This document shows, piece by piece, positions 1 through 6,792 of a stretch of 24,623 nt of DNA (its first letter is position 1; the number at the start of each line of letters is the position of its first letter). Position numbers and translations under genes: made by a program. The DNA is taken from the NCBI GenBank assembly GCA_016930735.1, contig JAFGGF010000438.1:1-24623 (forward strand). The letters are read 5' to 3'. The DNA is from Prolixibacteraceae bacterium (GTDB lineage: Bacteria; Bacteroidota; Bacteroidia; Bacteroidales; Prolixibacteraceae). The notes beneath the pieces are model-generated. The model was not told the DNA's origin. It did not search any database and saw only the letters and a list, made by a program, of their open reading frames with translations.

Positions 1-318
1 GCTGCCATAGCCTTGAGGGATGCCCGCAACGAAGCCATCGAAAAATACAAAATGACCCTCCGCGATATTTACCGCAAACTGGAGCTTCCGGGGAAAAACC
101 CGATTAAAGATTTGCACAAAAACCTCGACAATGCAGTTATGGAAACCTATGGATTCGATAAAGATAAAGATATACTTCAGCAACTGCTCGACCTGAATTT
201 TGATGTTGCCGGCCGTGAGGAAAAAGGTGAAAAAGTGCAGCCTCCCGGACTGCCCGATTGGATTGAAAACAAAAAGCAGTTTGTCACCGACGATTGTGTA
301 AGGTTTCTTACAGATTAA
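1..318 (+). CDS. C-terminal fragment of a DNA methyltransferase (type IIL/MmeI-like), 5' end outside window
   Basis: The reading frame is open from base 1 to the TAA at 316-318, so this is the last 105 or so residues of a gene that starts to the left. The tail carries a run typical of the C-terminus of large class I SAM-dependent DNA methyltransferases of the type IIL/MmeI-like group: an ALRDARN segment, LRDIY, LELPGKNP, a helix with LDNAV and YGF, then ILQQLLDLN and a closing PPGLP segment. The catalytic methylase motifs are not in view, so neither activity nor a fused nuclease domain can be judged. The call rests on recalled family resemblance of the tail only. A TTG at 13 is internal and is not a credible start. 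It is separated by about 120 bases from the receptor cassette and is probably functionally unrelated. Confidence 0.55.
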   Translation, partial: AAIALRDARNEAIEKYKMTLRDIYRKLELPGKNPIKDLHKNLDNAVMETYGFDKDKDILQQLLDLNFDVAGREEKGEKVQPPGLPDWIENKKQFVTDDCVRFLTD

Positions 319-331
319 ATTAAATCTTATC

Positions 332-363
332 ATTGATAAATAGGGTAAAATCAATTAATATTG
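332..363 (+). promoter_or_regulatory. Candidate Bacteroidota-type promoter for the first receptor cassette
   Basis: ATTG at 332-335 is followed after 20 bases by TAATATTG at 356-363. The Bacteroidota housekeeping promoter consensus is TTTG, about 19-21 bases, then TAnnTTTG. Each box has one mismatch. It lies about 75 bases upstream of the TTG start at 440, in the only non-coding gap before the four-gene cassette. The DNA is AT-rich, so a chance match is quite possible. Confidence 0.3.
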
Positions 364-439
364 TATTTATCTGAAACAGGCTCATTCAGAAAACTGAAAA
401 TATAAACAAGGATTTTTTCCTCCCGGAAAATAAAAAAAA

Positions 440-3160
440 TTGAAACAATTAAACTGCAATAAGTTATTCTTTATTTGGATATTCACCATTTTCATGATTC
501 CAAAAACCGGTTTTCCCCAAAATCCCGGAGATATCAGAATTACAGGTGATTTTCAGGATATGCCGGTTACCCGTTTTCTCAGTATGATTGAAGATCAGTA
601 TGGAATAAAATTCTTTTACAAAGAGAATTGGATTGAACCTTTTAATATCAACGAATCGTTTGAAGAAACACCTCTTTCAGAAGCTTTGGACAATATTTTT
701 GCAGGTAGGGAAATTACCTTAGGTACATTTCAGAAAAAAACAATATTAATTTACCCAGGGAAATCTAATACCCGTTTAAACCTTGAAAATTACAATCAGT
801 TACTTGTTATTGGCGACCCAATAAATAAAGGCAAATATAAAACTGCCAAGATAGTTGGGAAAGTTCTTGACGGTAAAACTCAGGAACCATTAACAGGTGC
901 TGTAGTTTATAACTATAAACTTCAAAAAGGTGCAACTTCAGACAAAAACGGGAATTTTACCCTTGATTTACCAACAGGGGAACACACATTGACAATTTCT
1001 TTTATGGGTTTTGAGGAAATGCAGAAAAGAATAAACCTGATCGAACCGGGAAATATAGAACTGGAGATTTTTGAAGAAGTTCACAACATCGATGAAGTGA
1101 CTGTTACTGCTGATGAATTAAATTTTTCGAGGACCCAAACAAGTATTGAACAGCTGGATTCGAAAACCATAAAAAATCTGCCGCTTTTAATGGGAGAAAG
1201 AGATATTTTAAAAAGTATTGTTATGTTGCCCGGTATTCAAACAACAGGAGAGCTGGCATCCGGATTTAATGTGAGAGGTGGCAACTCCGACCAGAACCTC
1301 ATCCTGTTAAGTGGCTCTCCCATATTTAATCCATCGCATCTTTTTGGTTTTTTATCCACAATCAATCCTGACCTTGTTGAAGATCTCAGGGTTTTTAAAG
1401 GAGGGCTGCCTGCAAGTTATGGCGAAAGGGTTTCATCCATTATGGAAATTGATTTAATAGATGGCAACAATGAAATGCTGAAGTTTAGCGGAGGTTTGGG
1501 TATAATAAATTCGAGGCTGGCTATTGAAGGTCCTTTAACGAAAAATAAAAAACTAACCTTTGTTGCAGGGGGACGGACATCTTATACCGACTGGATTTTA
1601 AAACAGGTTCCCGACCCCGATATATCAAACAGTGTTACAAGTTTTTATGATATCAGTAGCAAGTTTTCTTACAAATTTAATCAGAACAATTGGCTGAATA
1701 TTACGGCTTATTCAAGCAACGATGAATTCAGTACAAGTTCGCAGTCGGTAAATAATTATGGAAATACCTTGTTCGGCATTAATTCGCACAACAAATACGG
1801 AATTAATCTGAACGGAGAACTAAATCTATCGTACAGTAAATACTCATTCAGGCTTACCGATTTTGCCAATGGAAAAGATTTTGAAGCATATTTTCTAAAT
1901 AACCAGATTCAATATCATTCACTTAAATACAACATGATCTGGCATCCCTTTCCTGAACACAATCTTCATTCGGGAATAAACGCCATTTATTATTTAAACG
2001 ATCCGGGTAAAATAACTCCTTATTCCGGGATTACGACTATAACAGAAATGGAGTTAGACAGGGAAAAGGCATTTGAATCGGCATTTTATCTCAGCGATGA
2101 ATTTGACCTGGTGAAAGGGCTCACTGTAAACCTGGGGATCCGGTACAGCCATTTTGCCCTGTTTGGTGAAAAAACTGTATTTATCTACGATGAAGACCAG
2201 GTAAAAAGCCCCGAATCTGTTACTGATTCACTCCATTTTAATAATGGCGAAGTTGTAAAATCATATGGAGGGATTGAACCAAGAATTTCATTCAATTATA
2301 AAATAGATAACAACTTTTTATTAAAAATGAGTTATCAGAGAGTAAGGCAGTATATTAACCAGATCAGCAATAATGCTGTTGTTTCGCCTGCTGAAACCTG
2401 GAAAACAAGCGATTACCTCCTTGAACCTCTCATCAGTGACCAATTTGTCCTTGGAATTTCGAATGATAAAATTTTAAAGAATTTTAGTTTAACCACTGAG
2501 ATATATTTTAAAAGCCTTCAAAACCTGATTGAATATAAAAACGGAGCACAGATCATTATGAATCGGCACTTAGAAACCGACCTGATTCCATCCGATGGAT
2601 ATTCCTGTGGTGTAGAATTTTCATTTAATAAAAAAGAGGGAAGGCTGACCGGATGGATTAACTATGTGTTTTCCCGAACAATGAGAAAAACGACAGGTAA
2701 TTACACTAGTGAACTGATCAACAAAGGAAAGTATTACCCGTCGATTTACGACAGGCCACACGACTTTTCGGTAGTGGCTACTTACAATTTAAGCCGGCGT
2801 TGGCGGGTCTCAGGGAATTTCATATATATTTCCGGCAGGCCTGTAACCTTGCCTGAAGTGGAATACCAGTTTGCAGGTGAAACTCTGATTTATTACTCCG
2901 ACCGAAACAAATACCGGATGCCTCCTTACCACCGTTTCGATATTTCGATCACTCTCGATGAAAACCTTAAACGGAAAAGATCGTGGAAAGGAAGCTGGAC
3001 CCTTTCGGTTTATAATTTGTATGGCCGCAAAAATCCGTATTCAGTTTATTACAGGAAAACACAACCAGGCTCTGAAACTGCAAACAGGGAATATTCATTG
3101 TTTAAACTTTCGGTAATCGGAATCCCCGTTCCTTCGTTAACTTATAATTTTACGTTCTGA
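440..3160 (+). CDS. TonB-dependent outer-membrane receptor with STN domain, cassette copy 1
   Basis: Outer-membrane receptor of 906 residues that would import or bind a ligand using TonB energy. Order of parts: signal peptide (about 1-27, ending near GFPQ), STN domain (about 30-107), a short linker, carboxypeptidase-like regulatory domain (about 136-215, with the SFMGFEE strand), a TonB-box-like IDEVTVTAD, plug (about 240-345, with FNVRGGNSDQN and GERVSS), then a beta barrel to a terminal aromatic residue (NFTF). The STN domain normally relays ligand occupancy to a FecR-type anti-sigma factor, but none is encoded nearby. The start is TTG; the second copy has TTG-AAA at the matching place, which supports it. 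One base separates the stop from the next gene. No SusD gene is present; DUF4249 occupies the partner position. Ligand unknown. Confidence 0.92.
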   Translation: MKQLNCNKLFFIWIFTIFMIPKTGFPQNPGDIRITGDFQDMPVTRFLSMIEDQYGIKFFYKENWIEPFNINESFEETPLSEALDNIFAGREITLGTFQKKTILIYPGKSNTRLNLENYNQLLVIGDPINKGKYKTAKIVGKVLDGKTQEPLTGAVVYNYKLQKGATSDKNGNFTLDLPTGEHTLTISFMGFEEMQKRINLIEPGNIELEIFEEVHNIDEVTVTADELNFSRTQTSIEQLDSKTIKNLPLLMGERDILKSIVMLPGIQTTGELASGFNVRGGNSDQNLILLSGSPIFNPSHLFGFLSTINPDLVEDLRVFKGGLPASYGERVSSIMEIDLIDGNNEMLKFSGGLGIINSRLAIEGPLTKNKKLTFVAGGRTSYTDWILKQVPDPDISNSVTSFYDISSKFSYKFNQNNWLNITAYSSNDEFSTSSQSVNNYGNTLFGINSHNKYGINLNGELNLSYSKYSFRLTDFANGKDFEAYFLNNQIQYHSLKYNMIWHPFPEHNLHSGINAIYYLNDPGKITPYSGITTITEMELDREKAFESAFYLSDEFDLVKGLTVNLGIRYSHFALFGEKTVFIYDEDQVKSPESVTDSLHFNNGEVVKSYGGIEPRISFNYKIDNNFLLKMSYQRVRQYINQISNNAVVSPAETWKTSDYLLEPLISDQFVLGISNDKILKNFSLTTEIYFKSLQNLIEYKNGAQIIMNRHLETDLIPSDGYSCGVEFSFNKKEGRLTGWINYVFSRTMRKTTGNYTSELINKGKYYPSIYDRPHDFSVVATYNLSRRWRVSGNFIYISGRPVTLPEVEYQFAGETLIYYSDRNKYRMPPYHRFDISITLDENLKRKRSWKGSWTLSVYNLYGRKNPYSVYYRKTQPGSETANREYSLFKLSVIGIPVPSLTYNFTF

Positions 3161-3161
3161 A

Positions 3162-4250
3162 ATGAAAAGGAAGATTTTATACATATTAATTGCTGTCGTT
3201 ACTTTCCTTTCGTGTGAAGAAATTTACCACCCCGAGTTGAATGTAAATGAAGATTACCTTGTTGTTGAAGCTGTACTTTATGACGATAATCCGAATAATT
3301 ACATTTATCTATATAAATCAAGGGAATTCGGTAACCTCAGCAGTACCTTTAAATGGATTTCGGGGGCTAAAGTTTTTTTAATCAACGAACTTGGAACAAA
3401 AACTCAGGCCTGGCCAAACGGAGCTGGAAATTACCGGCTGGAACATGAATTGGAAAAGAACCATTCCTATTACCTTTCTATTGATATAGAAGGTGAAACA
3501 TATATTTCATCGGTTCAGACCATCAAGGAGCCTCCTGAAATTGATTCAATTTATGGCCAATATATTGACAAAATATATTCAGAAGGATCTACCAATACAA
3601 CTGATAATATTACAACCAAAAGGGGCATCCAATTGTTTGTCGATATTTCTTATCAGGGCAATCCGGAATATTATCGTTTTAAGGGAAAGAAAATTCTTCA
3701 ATACCTTGATTATTATGAAATTCCAACAGGGATGGGAGGATCTTATATATATCCAATTTACACCTGGTATTCATATTATCCCATGGGTTCATTTAATATT
3801 GCTGCACCCGCTGAATTCAGTTCCAGTAAGGACATCAATAAACACCAACTCGAATTTTTTATTGAAGATTATAATGATTTAATTTCACACGATCAGACTT
3901 TTAAAGGCTGGATTTATATAATAGACCAGTATCGACTGGACAAGGAAATTTACGATTATTATAAAAGCTCAAAAAAACAGCTTGATGCTGAAGGAAAAAT
4001 CTTTGACCCGGTATATATTCAGGCTGAAGGGAATATCTCCTGTACCTCCAATCCGGATTTAAAGGTATTGGGAAATTTTGAAATTTCATCACATAAAGAA
4101 TACAGGTATTACCTTCTTTATGATAAAAATGAAGAAAGCTTCAACCTGAAAAAAATACCATATTTTTATACGATTCCTGAAAGTGGAAATATTAAAGATA
4201 CACCCCCCGAATTTTGGGAATCATTAGACAAAATATATCCCGATGAATAG
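3162..4250 (+). CDS. DUF4249 outer-membrane lipoprotein, cassette copy 1
   Basis: Lipoprotein of 362 residues in the DUF4249 family, which commonly sits beside TonB-dependent receptors in Bacteroidota. The N-terminus has MKRK, a hydrophobic core and a lipobox (FLSC, lipidated Cys about 18) followed by EE, so the mature protein is predicted to be membrane-anchored; acidic residues just after the Cys may favour surface display (inference). The family hallmark near the C-terminus is visible: GKIFDPVYIQAEGN, a Cys, then LGNFEIS. GWIYIIDQY is shared with the second copy. It starts one base after the receptor stop and its last eight bases overlap the next gene, so translation is probably coupled. 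The biochemical role of the family is not established; its position suggests an accessory ligand-binding lid, as SusD is for SusC. Confidence 0.88.
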   Translation: MKRKILYILIAVVTFLSCEEIYHPELNVNEDYLVVEAVLYDDNPNNYIYLYKSREFGNLSSTFKWISGAKVFLINELGTKTQAWPNGAGNYRLEHELEKNHSYYLSIDIEGETYISSVQTIKEPPEIDSIYGQYIDKIYSEGSTNTTDNITTKRGIQLFVDISYQGNPEYYRFKGKKILQYLDYYEIPTGMGGSYIYPIYTWYSYYPMGSFNIAAPAEFSSSKDINKHQLEFFIEDYNDLISHDQTFKGWIYIIDQYRLDKEIYDYYKSSKKQLDAEGKIFDPVYIQAEGNISCTSNPDLKVLGNFEISSHKEYRYYLLYDKNEESFNLKKIPYFYTIPESGNIKDTPPEFWESLDKIYPDE

Positions 4251-5910
4251 TTCCGTAAAAAATATAATCGTTATTGTTTTTATTCTTTTTTTCATAATAC
4301 CGATAAAAAGAGAATCATTCGGGCAAAGTGGAGTGCACCTTTTCCCTGACAGAAGTTTTTGTGTTTCAGGCGATACAATATGGTTCAATACAATAATTCT
4401 CTCAGATGGTGACGAGAATAGCGGAAACGTTGTACATGTCCAACTCGATGGACTAAATAATCAGCATATTAAAAAAGTTTCTGTTCTTTGTGAAAATAAC
4501 AGGGGGCATGGCTACCTTCCGGTTCCCGATTCATTGTCATCAGGAATTTACGTTTTAAAATCATTTTTAATTGATACGAACAATGAAAGTGATAAAACAA
4601 TCAATCAGAAGCAGATAGCTGTTTACAACAGGTTTGATAAAAATATCCGGGATTTACTATTGCCGGTAATCAATAATCCTGTTTATTTTGAAAGTGATCA
4701 GGGTATCAAAATAAGTACTGATAAAGACCATTATAAAACCAGGGATGAAGTAAAAGTTAAGATCGCAATTCCAGAAGAAACCTGTAATAATTTAACAGCC
4801 CTGTTTATTTCTGCCGGCATTTCTGATCCTCTGTCAAAAGATTTCAGTTCATTATATATTCCTGTGCCCATTAATAAACAAACATTACCGAAAATTTCTG
4901 TAACTGAAAACAATGGGGTCCTGCTTTCAGGGAAAGTCGATGCATTGAACAACAATCACATTGAAGGGGCAATTGTACTTCTAAGTATTTCCGACTCAAT
5001 CCCTTATTTCGATTATTGTATTTCAGATAATGAAGGCCTCTTCTATTTTTATCTTAAAAATGCAAGGGGAACCGGCAATCTTGTTATACAGGCTTTATCC
5101 GATTCATCGGAGAACTATAAAATTGAGGTTTCTGAAAATTATATTGGTACAACAAAAAAGATTGAATCTGAAGTAAAAAATTTACATCCTGAAGCAAAAA
5201 CTTTTATAACCGATGTTATTAATGCCTCCTATTATAAAAGAATATTTACAGGATTTCAGGGTACCGGTGCTGACACATTTTCGATGCACACCGGTTTTAA
5301 ATACCCTTTTTACGGAAAACCAACTTCAACCATTTACCCTGAAGAATTTATCGAACTGCCCGATTTTACTGAGATCTCGAGGGAATTACTTCAAGGAGTA
5401 CAATTGCGTAAAAAAGATGATGAAACGTCAGTCAGGCTGATTGATTACGGAAGTGATGTTTTGTTCACCGGTGAGCCTTTAAAACTCATTGACGGCATCC
5501 CGGTTTTCGATGCGCAAATCTTTTCATCGCTGGGATCCGGCGATCTCAAAAAAATTGATGTGGTATATTATAAACGTTTTTTTGGAGGCCTTGCTTTCAA
5601 TGGAGTCCTTGCATTTTATACAAAAGGTAAATCTATAGACTGGGTAAATTCGATTCCCGGAGCAGGCATTTTCAAATATCCATTACTGCAGCCGGAAAAG
5701 AAGCAGGCGAATATCATCAGAGAGCATGAAAAAAATAAAATTCCTGATTTCAGAAATGTTTTTTTCCATGAAGCATTTGATCGGACTTTACCTGTTAATC
5801 AGATTAACTTTTTATTGTCAGACATTAGTGGGAGGGTTGCAGTCAGGCTAATTGCTGTTACAAAGCAAAACAGAATTTCTTTTAATGAAAAAATAATTGA
5901 AGTGGAATGA
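4243..5910 (+). CDS. Secreted macroglobulin-like / carboxypeptidase-like / plug-like protein without barrel, copy 1
   Basis: Protein of 555 residues with a signal peptide (about 1-28, ending SFGQS). Residues 30-130 resemble the macroglobulin-type N-terminal module of Bacteroidota surface proteins: FPDRSFCVSGDTIWF, VQLDGL and PDSLSSGIY are its typical landmarks. A second beta module with YKTRDEVKVKI lies near 160-200. A carboxypeptidase-like regulatory segment begins near 224 (VLLSGKV...GAIVLL). Residues about 365-465 look like a TonB plug: EPLKLIDGIPVFD, then LKKIDVVYYKRFFGG and FNGVLAFYTKG. The C-terminus has PDFRNV and a LLSDISGR strand seen in the same protein group. No beta barrel follows, so this is not a receptor. 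It overlaps the previous gene by eight bases and the next by four. Function unknown; probably a periplasmic or surface partner of the adjacent receptor. Confidence 0.8.
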   Translation: MNSSVKNIIVIVFILFFIIPIKRESFGQSGVHLFPDRSFCVSGDTIWFNTIILSDGDENSGNVVHVQLDGLNNQHIKKVSVLCENNRGHGYLPVPDSLSSGIYVLKSFLIDTNNESDKTINQKQIAVYNRFDKNIRDLLLPVINNPVYFESDQGIKISTDKDHYKTRDEVKVKIAIPEETCNNLTALFISAGISDPLSKDFSSLYIPVPINKQTLPKISVTENNGVLLSGKVDALNNNHIEGAIVLLSISDSIPYFDYCISDNEGLFYFYLKNARGTGNLVIQALSDSSENYKIEVSENYIGTTKKIESEVKNLHPEAKTFITDVINASYYKRIFTGFQGTGADTFSMHTGFKYPFYGKPTSTIYPEEFIELPDFTEISRELLQGVQLRKKDDETSVRLIDYGSDVLFTGEPLKLIDGIPVFDAQIFSSLGSGDLKKIDVVYYKRFFGGLAFNGVLAFYTKGKSIDWVNSIPGAGIFKYPLLQPEKKQANIIREHEKNKIPDFRNVFFHEAFDRTLPVNQINFLLSDISGRVAVRLIAVTKQNRISFNEKIIEVE

Positions 5911-6635
5911 AAACACTGATAAAAATAATATTGATATTTTTTGTTCTCATGTTTTCTTCAAAACTGGAAGCTCAGGACTTTCAATATTTTTACTGGAATA
6001 AACTAACAACCGATTCAAATTCACTTAAATACAAACTTCCGGGAAGTATATTTCAATACCGCCCGGCTTTAAAAGGATCTGAATTTATTAATGACAATTG
6101 GAGCAAAGGGACTGTAATCCTTGTAAACGGCGATCATTATGAAAATCTTGATTTGAAATATAACAGTTTGCTTGAAGAGCTTGTTATGTATAATAAAGAG
6201 GTCGGTGCAATAATTATGCTCGATAAACCGGCAATTGCTGAATTCACCCTGGTAGATAAAAATGAAAAGATTAGTAAGTTCAGAAAAATACTTGTTGAAA
6301 AAATTTCTAAAAAGGATATTTTCCTGCAGGTTTTATACGAAGGAAAATTAAAATTATACCTGCACTACAAAACAAATGAATTGGCTACTTCGATTTACTA
6401 TGATCGTTCGGGGACATTACAAAGCAGTGAACTTCGGTTAACAAAAACATATTTTCTGAATTTGCCGGAAAAAGGATTTATCAGATTTTCGCCAAACAAG
6501 CGGTTTTTTGCTGATTTATTCCCTGATCAGAAAAAAACAATTAAAAAACTTCACAGGGAAAATCATTTGAAATATAAAAACACAGATGACATCATTAAGG
6601 CAGTACGTATTATTGAAAAGTCAATAATCAATTAA
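5907..6635 (+). CDS. Secreted protein of unknown function, cassette copy 1 (fourth gene)
   Basis: Orphan of 242 residues that I cannot assign to a named family. It has a clear signal peptide (MKTLIKIILIFFVLM to about KLEAQ) and then a soluble, mixed beta/alpha sequence with no membrane segment. Features shared with the paralogue at 12242-12967: LKGSEFI before a W, GxxYxxLxLKxN, ELVxxN, the GAxIxxDK block, FLQVLYEGKL against FQVLYEGKL, and a lysine-rich C-terminal helix of the pattern LFPxxKKxIxKLxRxN...IIKAVxxIE. The start overlaps the stop of the previous gene by four bases (ATGA), a sign of translational coupling and membership of the same operon. Its conserved place in both cassettes argues for a real role in the same outer-membrane or periplasmic system. 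Confidence 0.8.
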   Translation: MKTLIKIILIFFVLMFSSKLEAQDFQYFYWNKLTTDSNSLKYKLPGSIFQYRPALKGSEFINDNWSKGTVILVNGDHYENLDLKYNSLLEELVMYNKEVGAIIMLDKPAIAEFTLVDKNEKISKFRKILVEKISKKDIFLQVLYEGKLKLYLHYKTNELATSIYYDRSGTLQSSELRLTKTYFLNLPEKGFIRFSPNKRFFADLFPDQKKTIKKLHRENHLKYKNTDDIIKAVRIIEKSIIN

Positions 6636-6688
6636 CAACCATTAAATCATATTTAGAATAACCTTTTTTATTAAAAAAACTGATTTTT

Positions 6689-6718
6689 TTTGTAATAATT
6701 TCGTGTAACTTAATACTG
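6689..6718 (+). promoter_or_regulatory. Possible promoter between the two cassettes
   Basis: The 157-base gap between cassettes is the only non-coding space in the array. TTTG at 6689-6692 is followed after 18 bases by TAATACTG at 6711-6718, which matches TAnnTTTG with two mismatches and resembles the TAATATTG found ahead of the first cassette. An alternative box is TAATTTCG at 6696-6703, with no good upstream TTTG. Weak evidence; it is listed because it would decide whether the second cassette is transcribed separately. Confidence 0.2.
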
Positions 6719-6792
6719 TTAAATTCAGAGCTAAATATTTCTAATTTCGATTTTTAATTTTAAAAACTAAACTCACTTAACTTTTGGTTACG

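Noticed and set aside
1..439. Defence island extending into the cassette array
   Set aside because: Only the tail of one methyltransferase-like gene is visible, and none of the following genes has nuclease, helicase or toxin features.
3493..3882. 129-codon plus-strand frame inside the DUF4249 gene
   Set aside because: It lies wholly within a well-supported lipoprotein gene in another frame, has no domain resemblance, and reflects AT-rich composition.
6664..6680. T-run/A-run palindrome after the first cassette as a terminator
   Set aside because: The stem would be only A-T pairs with no GC core, too weak to claim; the two cassettes may be co-transcribed.
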